Below, one piece after another: positions 44,835 to 57,800 of a stretch of 64,000 bases of DNA (positions are counted from its first letter, which is position 1; every line of letters starts with the position of its first letter). Source of the stretch: Paratinospora sagittata (taxonomy: Eukaryota; Streptophyta; Magnoliopsida; Ranunculales; Menispermaceae). The DNA lies in NCBI GenBank assembly GCA_035771175.1, contig CM069598.1:4571931-4635930 (forward strand). The letters run 5' to 3'. The position numbers and the translations under genes were made by a program. The notes beneath the pieces were generated by a model that did not search any database, was not told the origin of the DNA, and saw only the letters and a program-made list of their open reading frames with translations.

Positions 44835-46655
44835 AGTAGCTGAGTTCATTGAGGCTGTTCATATGAAAAGGAGTAATGGTCACTGTAAGTACCTTGGATT
44901 GTCATCTTTGAGTCAAAGGAAGAAAAGGGAACAATTTGAATTCATAAAGGATAAAATGTGGAAGTGTCTTCTTCAAAGGTAGAAGGAAAAATTATTCTCT
45001 ATGGGAGGAAAGGAAATTCTATTAAAAGCAGTAGTCCAAGCTTTTTCTACATTCACGATGAGTTGCTTTAGGCTTCCTACTAGCCTATGCTCCAAGTTCT
45101 ATGATGGCTAGATTTTGGTGGGGTCACTCCAAATCAAATTCGATGATACATTGAAAAAGATGGGCTGATTTTTGCAAGCTTAAGGCCTTGGGGGGTATGG
45201 GGTTCAGGAACATAGAAGGGTTCAACAAAGCCCTCCTAGCAAAACAAGGGTGGCGGATCCTCCAAAATCCTAACTCCTTGCTAGCCACGTCCCTAAAAGC
45301 CAAGTATTTTCCCAATTCAGATTTCTTGGAGGCAGGCAAATCCTAGATCTTCTCAAGCATGGAAGGGCATCATTTGGGCCAAGGAGCTCCTCTCCAAAGG
45401 GCTTAGATGGCGGGTGGGCTCAGGGTCCAGAATCCACGTCAAGAATGACCCTTGGATTCCAAGACCCTCTACATTCAAAGTAATTACCCCAGCATCTAAG
45501 GATATTGATTGTATGGTTGCCCATTTCATCAATGATGAAAGGAATTGGGATGTTAGTAAAGTACTTGACATTGAATGCATTCTCAACATCCCGCTCAGTG
45601 GAAGAGTTGTAGAGGACAAACTCATTTGGCACTACTCGAAGGATGGTAAGAATTCAGTCCGTAGTGGCTATTGGCTTCATTAGCAGCTGGAAGAAAGAAA
45701 GTGAAGGCCAAGCTTCAAAATGGCCGGATAGAAGATGGAAGTCTCTTTGGCATCTGTGCTTACCCCCCAAGGTAAAAATATTCTTTTGGAGGCTATTACG
45801 TGACATCCTGCCTACTAATGTTAACCTCTATAAGAGGAAAATTCTGATTTCTTCTGTATGTTCTATATGTAAAAACCATCAAGAAACCCTTTAACATGTT
45901 TTTGGAGAGTGCAGCAATGCTCTGGAATATGGAACTCTCATAGCAGTCCATGGCTTATTGAGCCAATCCCAAATCTTATTGCTAATGGAGATTTTTTTTG
46001 CAATTCTTGATATCCAACGTAAAAATCAGGTTGAAGATATAATTATGTTATGTTGGAATATATGGCTTTCAAGGAATCTGCAGGTGCAAGGAGAGGATAA
46101 GCAAAGGAAGAGAGCCAATCCTGATGGAGCTCTTAACCTCCTTATCAATTTCAGAGCAGCCCATGCTACCCACCATGATCATAATGAGAGTTCATGCTAG
46201 ATGGATCCCTCCAGAAGGAGATGATTTAAAAATGAATGTTGATGCTGGCAGGTGGAAAAACTTAGACCACATAGGTATTGGAGCAATAATAAGGAACAAT
46301 GCAGGCTTAGTTTTGGCTGCTATGGCTAAGAAGATTCCAGGAACCACACCTCCTGATGTAGCTGAAGCATTGGCTATGAGAGAAAGCCTCATCTTTACTG
46401 CGGATATGGGCATTCCAGTTTCTTCTTTGGAGGGTGATTCCAGTGAAGTGATGAAAGCTCTAATTGCCTTATCATTGAAGATTGTAAATATCTTGTTTAA
46501 GTATTTTCCCATTGTCTCTTACAATTTTGTCTTTAAGGAGAGTAATGCAGCTGCTCATAGGCCGAGTCAGTATGCCTTTTGTGTACAGGATATGGAGGTT
46601 TGGTTGGAGCATATTCCCTCAATTATTTAAAAAAAAAAAAAAGAAAAAGAAAAAT
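44835..46655 (+). pseudogene. 5'-truncated LINE (L1-type) with poly-A tail
   Basis: From left: the C-terminal reverse transcriptase segment (YLGLSSLSQRKK..., [25 protein letters not shown]) at 44890-45350; linker; the zinc-binding zf-RVT region (LWHLCLPPKVKIFFWRLL, CSICKNHQETL) at about 45745-45895; and RNase H (about 46198-46500, GAIIRNNAGL and LEGDSSEVMKAL). It ends in an A-rich tail at 46628-46653. Several stops and frameshifts; the endonuclease and most of RT are missing. It sits about 290 bases upstream of the next gene's ATG. Confidence 0.88.
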
Positions 46656-46942
46656 CTCTACCATCATTTACTTTACGTAGGCATTTCTGTAATTTAGTGT
46701 GTAGAGAAGGGTCATTTAGTAAATCAATATTTTATCGAATCTCTTATCTCGTCGCGCGCTGCACACGAAAATTTGAATTGTGCACAGCGCCAAAGCTACT
46801 CATCAAGTAAGCAGCTAGCTCCACTGAAAACCCTAAACTCTTTTTTTATTCCTCAAAAAATTCCCAAAATGTTCTCAAATCTCTGAAATTCTCTTCTTCA
46901 AATCTTCAGAAATCTCGTACAGGAACCTAAATTGGCAGTAAG

Positions 46943-48770
46943 ATGGCATCGACGAAGGCCTCCTCTCGCTACCCTTCCTTCGATGCTCGATCTTCGAACT
47001 CTTCGCAGATCTCAAATCCATCTTCATCCTCGGAGTTCAAGAAACCAAGCAAGAATCATTCATCTCTCAAGAAAATCATAGGAAGCTCGAACAGAAGTCG
47101 TCGATCGCCAGATCTAGTAGTCACGGCGACGACGGAGAATTCCGGTAGAGTTCTGGTCAGGACTAAAACGTCCGATCTAGCTGTTACTAGGACCAAGAAC
47201 GAGCAGAATTTTAGCTCCATGGTGAAGAAATTTGTGGAGAAGAGGTCAAACAAGAAGGCGGAAGCTAATCGAACGGCTCTGGTTATTCCGGCGGACTTCA
47301 TTGCGGAGGATCTGAAGAAAACAGCTGGGAAAGGATCGAGCATTTCGACTTTACATCGGAAGTTGTTTCAGAAGGGATCGTCGTGTTCGTCGTCGTCAGG
47401 GACTGGTCGGACTGAAGTTAAGGCTTTGACGGAGGTTAAATCGAATACAAGGACTTTGGCGATGGTTCTGAGAAGTGAGAGAGAGCTTTTGAATCAGAAT
47501 AAGGAGTATGAATTGGAGATCACTAAGCTTAAGTTGATGATTGAAGACAAAACCAGAGAAGTAAGATCCTCATCTTATTTGAAGTTTTTGCCTATACAAC
47601 TTCGCTTATTTTTTTTATGGATCTTTAAAATTGTAGCTATATATAATATATGAAAATTTGGTTAAAATAGGTTGAGAAGTTGAAGGATTTGTGTTTGAAT
47701 CAAAGAGAAGAAATAAAGTCATTGAAAAGTGCGATTCTGTTCCCGGATGTCATGAACTCTCAACTTCATGGTCTTCTGGAGAAGCAAGGATCGGAGCTGA
47801 AACAAACTAAACAAGTCATCCCAACACTACAACGGCAAGTCACTTCTCTTACGGGCCAACTCCAATCTCTGGCAGATGATCTTGCAGAGGTATTACTAGC
47901 TTCTTTATTGTGTTCTTTATATGAGATAATTCATTTTATTTCTTATGAAATTTAAATCACTTGTGTTATACCACATGTACAGGTGAAGGCAGATAAATAT
48001 GCAGCGAAAGCATGTTTTGAAGGTCATCTTGGATCTCCAAAAACACCAATACTTGATCAAGAGGGTTTTTATTCTTTGGTAAGTACAACACATAAATAGC
48101 TTATTTATGATGATAGTTATGCAATGTCCCAACACATTAAATGCATCATATGCTTAGATTTGTAGTCAGTGGGCCTTAAATCTTGTGCAGAATCTTGCTA
48201 TCTACTTGAATTGAATGCCTTATATATTTAAGCCTGAATGGAGATTTAGGAAAGCAGTTCTGATTATTTTCTTCTTGAATAGTAGTATATCAAATTTGAT
48301 TATAATTTCTTGCAAATATCATTGCTGACTCTTCTTGAAAACTGATTTAGGAGTGCAGTTCTGGTGATGAAACCCCAGATGACATGTTCCTCAAGGATTT
48401 GAACCCCTGCCTAACTCCTTATTCTGCCAAGTCAAAATCTAAGGTGCAACCCACACGTTCTTCATTTTCTATCAATCAACTCTTCTGACTTCAATCCTGT
48501 TAACATTCATTACCACAACTTGATACTTACACTTTCTTACAGGAATTTGATGAGATGACTGGATATGACTCTTCATGTGAAAGAGGGCTTTTTTGGAGCA
48601 ATGAGGAAGTTTGCCACGAGTCCCACTTCGATCTTCCAGGACCAAAAATATCCAAGAGTTCCGAGTACCGCTCTGGGCCAAACTCAGGTAACACAGCTGG
48701 TCGAGTAGCTCGAAAGTCTGAAGGGACCAAATGCACCTATGGACAGCCAATTAATCTCAAGTATTTTTGA
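46943..48770 (+). CDS. coiled-coil protein of unknown function
   Basis: 417 residues in five exons: 46943-47560, 47671-47889, 47983-48078, 48351-48443 and 48543-48770, all with GT-AG junctions and all phase 0. Residues 1-60 are Ser-rich and low-complexity. Residues 70-160 are basic, with a conserved-looking VIPADFIAEDLKKT stretch. A coiled coil runs from about 175 to 285 across the exon 1/2 junction (heptad-rich KTREVEKLKDLCLNQREEIKSL, split here only by the intron). The C-terminal half is acidic and Ser-rich with DETPDDMFLKDLNPCLTP. I recall similar uncharacterised plant proteins but no assigned function. The ATG is the first in frame. It converges with FCF1; the stop codons are about 570 bases apart. 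An alternative 3' exon around 48840 is possible. Confidence 0.8.
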
Positions 48771-49340
48771 GTTGGAATGGTAGCTTTTTGTTTGTAATTT
48801 CCATAAAACCTATATATTCTTTCTTTTTCACTTGTCAGAAAGCGTCAATGTATGTGAAGCTGAGTTGCCATGCTATTGTCAAGGCATCCTCCTTCAGTTC
48901 AATCTGTATCAATGATAAATTCAGGGTATTCTTGAGTTTACATGGGAATTTGAGGATTGCATAATTTTCTGTGGCTAATTCACTTGCTCGTTTTCAAATT
49001 GTCCAATTCTACTGTGACATATTATACTTCAAATCAATGAAGATTGCACACAAGGAAAAACAGTGTTATAAAAAAATGAAGAAAGAAAAAAAAAACAATA
49101 CATGCTAGCAAAAAAGCTCAGGTTTCCAATTTTGGTAAATACTTTCTGCAATATCCTTTCTTATTTGAGCAAAATACATATATCAAAAGCCAACTCATAT
49201 AAGACCAGTGGCTCAAAACCACAAGACCCCAAATGTCTCGTGTCGGAACCTAAAATCCAAACATTGACAAGACCATACGGCCACTAACCCGAAATTGATG
49301 TCAAAAAGTATGAAGTCTGTTGAAAGATCATCTTCTGTAG

Positions 49341-52094
49341 TCATATTCTTGGAGCTGTACAAAACAGAATGAGCACGAGAATCAGAAAACAGAACGAATT
49401 ACGAGAAACAAAAAATTATTTACCAAATATTACAAGTTCTATACTATAAAAGTCCTTAACATACACATGGAACTCCAATAGGACCAATACTATGCAACTG
49501 AAGCAAAGCATTAAAAGTACTCCATTGTTCTTATCAAGTTTTAACTGCTTACAACTTCAATTACGGAATTGTATTTATCCATTTTCAGAAAACATTTTCC
49601 TGCTCTATTCCCACAGCCTCAAACACTAGGAATTTACAAGAGCATTTGCACCAGGCACATGCCCTCAGGATGTACCAAGAAAAGAAAATGGTACAAATGT
49701 TACAAGGGCAGTTTACTGGTTGTCAGGTAAAACAAGTATACATATCAAATTCATTGAGCCTTCCAGTGCATAGGAAGCAATCACATAGTTTTGGTCATGC
49801 TATCAATTTTTAAACTTAAACCCCCTAGTGCGACCAATTCAATGGCCGACAGGAGGGAGGAAAAGAAAGTACACGGCATTTTTATTATTGTTATTATTTT
49901 TTTGTAGTTCACTAGAGAGAATATTTTTTTCCTCACATCCTCCATAAGTGTTCCTCTAGTTCTTATACCATAGGATGTATCAATAATACAATCTGTATGT
50001 AGGACTCAAAGATGATTATCATTAGAAATGAAGTAAGAATAAAAGCTTGTAGCTTACCTCCACCAATGGTTGCTTCAGGCAACCGCTCAATTGAATATTT
50101 GTGTTGAGTGATGTACATGATTGGGACACCAGGGATCTACATGCCATCAAACAACGTAAAAGATCAAAACTCTCTCTCTCTCTCACACACACACACACCA
50201 TAAATCTGTAAACAACGCATTGATGCTTAGGTTTCTTATACCTTGCGGATCCTTCGCTTCAAGTCTCGATCGCAAGTAGCAACAATGTAGCACTTGTGCT
50301 GTCCAGCAAAATAATAAATTATGAATATGGATAATACAAAAACTGCAATGACGGAATGCATCAGTTTTCCAATCGCATAATCTAAGAGGCCTGGTAAATA
50401 TTAGTGTTCTTGTCCCGTTGGTTAAGGTCCAAACAACATGAATGTCATGAAATGCAAAAAGACGAGCATTGCATATCTAAAAGATAAAAAGTGTCATCTG
50501 AAAGCAAGTCATAAATAAATCTGACCATGAACTAAGGCAACAGAAAGCAGGCCAAATTGCATGTTTTATAATAACTATACCTGAGTAACTCTATCAACAA
50601 TACAGTCATCAGCATATGTTCCTTTATGAATACAAGGTAGCCTCTCAAACCTGGGATCCTTAGCAATCCTGTTATAAAAGTAACAAAAAGAAAGATGAAT
50701 AACTAGCATAACCACTCTCTCATATCAACAATCCATATCTGGCCTTTGCTGAGAAAAACTCTTGTTTAGATTATAATTATCACTTGTTATTTTGATCACC
50801 AAGAAGACAAACTTAAGAAATATAACAATCACTAGCAATTCTCAGAATGGAACAATCGGTGACAAGTGTGGGAGTACATTAGATACATGGGTAGCATTTG
50901 GGTTTTTGCCTCTTCCATAGTCAAAGGTTTCTTACTTTCTGATTGGGTCTTAAGTTGGTCAAATTGTCTTTACTAGTTTCGCATAGGCAAAGTGTTGTTC
51001 TCAGCCCTTTGTTAGTTAGTGGTTGTATTGTTAGCTGTACATATAGCACCTCTGGTGCTTCCCTTAAATTTGTATGCTAACTGATTAGTTAATTAATATA
51101 ATATATCCTCGTTTCCGCTCAAAAAAAAAAAAAGCAGTGGAAGTATTCTCTACAAGAAATGTGAATGCAAGAAACTTCACAAAGTGGAGTTTCTCAAAAG
51201 ATCAAGTGGAAATGCACCTCAAAGCGAGACGGTATTTCTGCCCCAACTTTTCAAGCTCTGCCATGACACAATCCGTAATACAAGGAGTACCTAAATTATA
51301 AGATTGGGAATGAACCATCAGCATAACAAACCTAGAAAAGCAAACGAACAACAATCGCACTGAAGATTGGTAAACACATTGGTAAACAAGAACTCACATT
51401 TGGCATATAAGCAGTCCATCATTGCTTTCTCCAAATCCAACTACACAGATTATAAGAATTCCATCAATAACACCTCCAAGAAAATAAAAAAAAAATGACA
51501 CACTTATTATAGGTCATATCTGCTAAAAACAATTAGCCTACGCCAAATCACGAAATTAGAACAAGAAACCAAATCCTTATAAATCAAGATAAAAGTAAAC
51601 TAATCACTCCAAACCTGACCTTATTCTGAATGGAAAAATTGATGAAGTTAGTATCCACTAACACACGGTATGGCGGCCCTAATGCAGTATTGTGTTTGAA
51701 GAAAAGCGCAGCTGAAACATTTGGACTGCAATCCCACCAAAACAGATTTTTTATTAAGAAAAAAAATAGACAAGGGAAAAGTAGAATTAAATCCAAGCAA
51801 AGACACTAAGAGGAAGAGGAAGAGGAAGAGGAATAATACATGTTCCTGGGCAGCTTCTCCATCTCAAGATCTTTCTTTTTAGGGTTCAGAACCTCTTCCT
51901 TGTGTCTGAAATCCAAACACCCCCAACAAAAAAATAAATAAATGGTAGAGAGAATCAAAATTTCTCTGATTACACATCAAACAGGAGCATCGATGGAGGT
52001 TTAATTTAGTGAGACGAACTTACTTTCGAAGCATTTTTGAGGTAACGAGCTTCTTCGTCACTGCAAATTTAGGAGCTTTTCTCGCTTTCCCCAT
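49341..52094 (-). CDS. FCF1: rRNA-processing protein FCF1 (UTP24), PIN-domain nuclease
   Basis: Nucleolar component of the small-subunit processome, with a PIN endonuclease fold, needed for early pre-rRNA cleavages around the 5' end of 18S rRNA. 198 residues in nine coding exons (minus strand): 52094-52024, 51905-51840, 51725-51620, 51440-51398, 51290-51218, 50668-50581, 50298-50242, 50136-50058 and 49354-49341. All junctions are GT-AG and the phases join without a break. The N-terminus [11 protein letters not shown] is basic. PIN acidic positions are visible at Asp70 (VLVDTNF), Asp140/Asp141 (YADDC) and Asp159 (CDRDLK). The end reads IGGAPRI. Length matches the family's usual size. The last coding exon has only 14 bases. 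A LINE tail sits in the intron between exons 5 and 6. Confidence 0.95.
50173..50198. repeat. (CT)n(CA)n microsatellite in an FCF1 intron
   Basis: A run of CT units followed by about six CA units in the intron between exons 7 and 8 (the FCF1 gene is on the minus strand). Confidence 0.85.
50870..51133 (+). mobile_element. LINE 3' tail in an FCF1 intron
   Basis: Contains CACCTCTGGTGCTT, then TTAATATAATATATCCTCGTTTCCGCTC and an A13 tail. This arrangement recurs near 24190, 29900 and 32200. Opposite orientation to FCF1. The left end is uncertain. Confidence 0.55.
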
Positions 52095-52481
52095 CTCTAA
52101 CCTAAAAAACACCACAAAACCCTAAAACAGTTTCAGAGCTTGTTCAGCCGCTTTCTACAGTAAAGTAATGGCCGTTTCGGAGGTGCACCGTTAGACGACG
52201 GCACCGATGAACTTTTCTGCCCCCACCGCGACCACTTTTCTTTTATTCGGTAACCGGGTCGGGTCTCACGAAGGCCTTAGGTTCGGATTTAAATTCGTGC
52301 CGAGTCCGAACAACGTAATCTGGCACACAACATAGATTCGTTAGTATAAAATGTTATCTAGATACAAATTTTTGTCACCCTCAAGGTCACGTTTAGCCTC
52401 AAGCAGTTTTATAAATTTGTTTATTTATATATTTTTTCATTATTATTATTATTATTTTGTTGCTAAGTTGAATGTTCTAAC
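52095..52481. other. 5' flank of FCF1
   Basis: Contains the FCF1 promoter and leader; locally GC-richer at 52160-52320. No other gene seen. Confidence 0.5.
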
Positions 52482-53112
52482 AAGGGGTGTTCATCATTAG
52501 ACCAAATCGAATCTTTTGGGCTGATTTGGGTTAAGTTAAATAAGTTATTTAGGTTGGCTGGATTTTAAAATACCTAATCCCATTAGTTTGGATTGGGTCA
52601 CGAGTTGAGCCACTAAAAACTCAATTAAACCGACTATAATATAAGTAAGTGTTGAAACCCTAAAATATTCTTTTCGTTCTTTTTTGAAGATTTATATGTA
52701 TCTTATGATTCTTATCTAATACTATCTAATTTAGTTTATGCTATAATATATATATATATATATCACAGGATTACTATACTATTAATATATACAATTTTAA
52801 TCTATGCGCTAATATGTCGTAAATTATTATTAGTATTTACTAATATGTAATATTAATAGACTATTCATTACAAAATAATAGTGAAAAAAAATTATTAAAA
52901 AATTTAAATGATAAATGAATAATTAAAGTTTTTATATCAATAAATTATATGTCAAATATGAGGCTTAAGTTCAATCCCATCAAAACGACTAAATCCAAAC
53001 CGAACTCGAACTGTTTGGATTGAGTTGGATTTCAAATTTACCAACTCAGACTGTTTAAATTGGATTAGATTTTGGCCCCAACCTGACTCAACCCAACTCA
53101 TGAACAACCCTA
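52482..53112. mobile_element. hAT-type MITE with 8-bp target duplication
   Basis: Left end AAGGGGTGTTCAT, right end (reverse complement) TAGGGTTGTTCAT. Flanked by a perfect GTTCTAAC duplication (52474-52481 and 53113-53120), the hAT-size 8 bases. The internal sequence is AT-rich with a TA microsatellite near 52746-52764 and no transposase. Interior phrases such as CCAAATCGAA and TTGGATTGGGT are typical of such plant repeats. Confidence 0.88.
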
Positions 53113-53120
53113 GTTCTAAC

Positions 53121-53711
53121 CATATCCCACGCACTTATATCTTAAAAATACATTGACATGAAGTTTTTTCTTTTTTTTTTTAAATTAAATCTAAAAATAT
53201 TCAAAAAATATTTATTCTATTTTAATTTAATAAAATTCAAATAGAAAGTAAAAAAATAGATAAATAAGATTTAAATATTGACAAGCTTAAGTTTTGTTAT
53301 TCTTTTAATTTAAAATATTTATTTCTTTTACTTAAAAATAAATAAAATAAAGAGTATGAAAATAAAATATTAAGATACAAATTTGTTAATTTGAGTTTTA
53401 CTTTGTTTTACAAAATAAATGTATTCTTAAAAATATGAGGGTATTCTAATAATAACAAGAATATATATATATATATATAATAAGTAGGTATGTTGAGAGA
53501 ATTACAGTGGTGCGATTCTCTCATACAGTTATACTACTTCTATTATACTTAGGTACGAAACAGTTTTGATCATATTTTAGTTAGTAAAGAGATTAATATA
53601 ACATCAAAGAAATTGAAAAAAAAAAATCAACTTTAACAATTATAGATAATTAGCGTTGAAAGTTATATAGTTCAAAATAAAATTAATTTATTGAAAAGAA
53701 TTGTCCAATTA
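53121..53711. other. AT-rich spacer
   Basis: No gene; poly-A/T tracts and a TA microsatellite at about 53461-53480. Confidence 0.6.
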
Positions 53712-53948
53712 CCAAAGAGACGTTGGCCCCAGTAGTTGGGTAGAGCGGCAAGTAACCAAGAGGTTGCGAGTTCGAATCTCATCCGCTTGTTCTTCCTCCA
53801 AGATATATACAAGCCAGAATGAGGAATTTTTTTAGAGTTTCAGGGGATGTCCTCTTTGCGGGTTAGGAGCTTGTACCATCTGAAATTAGTCGAATGCACC
53901 CAAGCTAGCTTAGATACCCAAGTCTTCGGAAAAAAAAAAAAAAAAAAA
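53712..53948 (+). mobile_element. tRNA-derived SINE, copy 2
   Basis: Same family as 21646-21867, with A-box-like TTGGCCCCAGTAGTTGGGTAG, B box GAGTTCGAATC and a long A-tail of about 19. Flanked by about 15 bases (AGAATTGTCCAATTA on the left, AGAATTATCCAATTA on the right, one mismatch). The best-preserved copy: its 5' end still reads like a tRNA up to about 70 bases. Confidence 0.92.
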
Positions 53949-53963
53949 AGAATTATCCAATTA

Positions 53964-54606
53964 GTTTTTAAGAGATCTAAAATGAGGGTGATTGAATTTG
54001 AATCAAGCAAAACAAATACTAAAAACCACATATAGCTGAATTTTCTTCAAAAGGATTTAAAATGGATTATGACAGCATTTGGATTCCATGGTCATCACTC
54101 CCTGCTAACAGAGCAGTTGGGCATGGATGCCTACATATATTACTGGCAGATATATACATATTTTTTCTATCTCATTGTTTGTTTCTCCGTTAATTTGTCT
54201 GCATCTCTACACTTACCATGATGAAAGGGAACAGACAGGCAAAATATAGATGAAAGACGAGAAAAATAGAAATAAATGTTTGAAGGCAACTTACATATAT
54301 CAATCTATTGAGACAACAAGGATTGAGTTTAATCAATGGAAACTCTCACAGGAAAAAGAAAAAGTAGAAAATAATTCAATCTCATTTAAATGACCTAAAA
54401 TCTTAACGAGAAAGACTGAATATTCCTCACCATGAGATATAGAAATTTCTTGTATGGAGTTCAGCTGTTATGTTCTTTAATTGACAAATATTGCCCCTCT
54501 CTACAGGATGACACACTTAATTCAACTAAGTTTTTTTAGCTAGCTGATATTAGCTACAAAATTTACGTCATGGGATCATACTATGTTCTATGAGATTATT
54601 AATGTA
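53964..54606. other. spacer between two SINE copies
   Basis: AT-rich sequence without a gene. It ends in the target duplication of the next SINE. Confidence 0.5.
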
Positions 54607-54832
54607 TAATATCAAAGAGGTGTTGGCCAAGTGATTAGATAAAAGGGCAAGTAACCAAGATGTTACAAGTTCGAACCTCATCCACTCATGCCTCCTCCAA
54701 GATATGAACCCGAATGGAAATTTTTCTTAAGATGTCAGGGAGTGTCTTCTTTGCGGACTAAAGGCTTGTACTATTTAGAATTAGTTAAGTGCGCATAAAC
54801 TAACGTGGGTACCAGGGTTTTGAAAAAAAAAA
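54607..54832 (+). mobile_element. tRNA-derived SINE, copy 3
   Basis: Same family, with B box AAGTTCGAACC and a short A-tail. Flanked by the 12-base duplication ATTATTAATGTA (54595-54606 and 54833-54844). More diverged than copy 2. Confidence 0.9.
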
Positions 54833-54844
54833 ATTATTAATGTA

Positions 54845-57800
54845 ATGATGAAAAAATTAAAAGCATAATGCTTTGTAGACAATTGCTAAATTGATCACGT
54901 GGAGTGAGATTAATTTACAAGGCCAATGGAATAATTATTGGCAAGAGATCTACAAAATCAATCACAAAGTGATCTTTGAGTAGGAGTGAGGCAAAATCAA
55001 CTGTGCATGGAAGTGAAGATATTCTTGGATTGCATTGTTTTACAGATTGTTATCTTGGCCCACAAAAAAAAAAAAAAAAAAACACAGATTTCTTCTTACT
55101 GGAGAGACTGCTACATATCCAAAGTCAAGGGCCAATACATGGCCCTTAGGTTCAAATATGCTAAAAACATTTAATATTTATGTGGATCTCACTCCCTCTT
55201 GCCATTAGAAACCAATAAGAAATTACTTTATACAGTACTCCTAGTGGTGTGGTTGGGAGGATCTGTTATGTAGGTGTGAAATAGGGTTTGACCTTTTGGA
55301 TACAAATGGTGAAAGGGTGATCTATGTATTTATGTGCACCATGGAAGATTGAGGATTAATATATATATATATATATACACACATATATGGTATTATTTAA
55401 TTAATGAGGATTGACTTAATAATAATTTATCAAATTGATTAAAAAAAATGAAACAACCGGGAGGGGGGAGGGGCATTGTTCTACGGCCCATTTATCTTTT
55501 GTCCATATGTCAGTGAACCCACACAACAAAGATCTGCCTGCTTGGTGTTATAAGCTTCAGTGTCAAATCAATAAAGGCATCATTATTGATATGTATACAT
55601 ATGTTGAAGTATTATTATATATAATTCTTATTAAATATTACATCAATTAAAAATTAATAATAATGATGTCATTTAATATGCATGCATTCATCACAACCCA
55701 ATAATTAATGGATTGTAATACATATAGATATCATAATAATCATATTTTTTTTTCTTTTTTCTTTTTTTCTTTTTTTTTTAGTTTTATCGTTAAACGGCAC
55801 CTAGGTGGTATCCTCTTCTACTTTATGACGAAACTAATCCACTTAGATTCGACTTAAGTTAGATCATAAAGGTAGCTCCATACACACGATAGAAATTTTT
55901 AACTTACGACCTCACTTAAAAAAATGAATATCAAATCATCTGAACCAACTAAATATTAGTAATAATCATATTTTTTACTAGTAGATATCTTGATTCAAGT
56001 GCATCTACATACATATTAAAATAAAGGGCCAAATTAAATTGCAAATCCTCGAGTGCCCAAAATCAAAGATCATTAATGTTGACCATGAAAATTGATTAGT
56101 ATTAATATTCTTTAATTAATTTGAATAAATCATACTAGCTAGGTGCTGAAATTGTTAATGACTAACATTTTAATAATGTTTGTTCAAAGTAGATCTCAAT
56201 GTTTATGCTTCTTTTTCTTCAGTGGACCACAATAAATTAAATAACTTCTATGTTCCGGAAAAGATTTTTAAATGTGGAGTTCATATTTGATTGGTACCTA
56301 TATATACCTTGCTCTTCTGCCCATCTGTTACACTATTTTTTTTTTAATCATATAGTAGGCTTTTTTTTAACTTGGTCTATGCGGCTAGTTTATGTGCATC
56401 GATTAATCTTCGGGGACTAACCCTAATAAAGAGAGAAAGTGACGTCCTCTAATAAATTTGTAACTGTCCCTATACGTAATTCGTAGCATAAGAGATTTTT
56501 TCTCTAAATAATAATCGCATCTAACCCATCTAATGATGAAACTCGAATTCATGTTCTTATAAATAATGAATATACGAGTTTTAACTACTTCGTCGTCTTG
56601 TTCAGTATTCATATAATAAGTTTATAGAAAACAAAAAATTAAAAATTAAAATTAAGAAGGTAAGAAAAACATTTAGTGGAATCTATGAGGCGCTCAAAAG
56701 TGTATCAAATATTAGAATCCAACACATGCCCTACAAGTGCAAGCTCCAAAGTAGAAAGTACCATAAATAATGGAGGTTGGTCTAGGTGAGAGATGATTGT
56801 GAATATGAAATTTAGCGTACTTTTTGGTTCCTCTTGTAATCTTTCTCTTATCTAATTCCACCAAATTGGAATCAGGAGCAGTAGCATTTCAATTGGTTCC
56901 AAGAAGCAAGTCCAACCCACATAAAAACAACCTCTCACGACGGTCCTATTCCTTTCTTTTCATTACTAGCTACTACAGTTACAAATTAAATTGCGAGAAA
57001 CATATCACATTTATAAATCTAACGTCACTTCAAATCACCCTTCTCATCCCATCCTTTTATATATTTTAATACTAGGGTTCTTGTCCACAAGGGTTTAGGG
57101 TTTTCCTTTACATGCCAAAATCCAACTCCAAGGGACAAGGGAAAGAGTCCTAATCAACGTGATCTTATTAGATGTCTTCCTTTGTTTTGCATGTAAAGCT
57201 ACCATTTTCTTATCTCACTACCAAATTTCTAAGCAAATAAATGGGAAAAAAACACTACACTGTAGTTTTCCTTTTGTGGGAAGCAAGATTCTCTCTAGCT
57301 ATATACTTATTATTATTGAAGTACCCTTCCCATGCACTCTAATATTATGGCTCCTTCTGTGCATATATATGTAAATGGCTCTATTGTCTCCAATGAATTA
57401 TTATTTCTATATACTCTAAAGCTTTGACCGATGATTATTATGTAAATGTATATACATCAAAACCCTCTCATATTTTATCAATTTAATTCAACAAAACCTT
57501 TCCCCAACTACAAAACCCCTTCATCTATATATATAGTTTTTGCACATTTTTATTCAAAATAATGTACATTTAAAATTTGTGCCTCTTTAGAAACATTAAT
57601 ACATAACTTGGCAGAAGAGGCATTTATAAATGAGTACATCCGGCGCATTCAAGTAATTAACACTAGCTAGCTTGGTTGATATATAAGAAAAGTTAATCCA
57701 CATATAATCATATTTTAAAAACATTTACAACTAAATTATCACGATAATTGGAATATATAATAGTTCGGGCATTAAGATGCCTAGTATATGCATATTCAAT

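Noticed and set aside
52952..53134. Minus-strand ORF of 60 codons
   Set aside because: It lies inside the hAT-type MITE and is composed of its repeated phrases.
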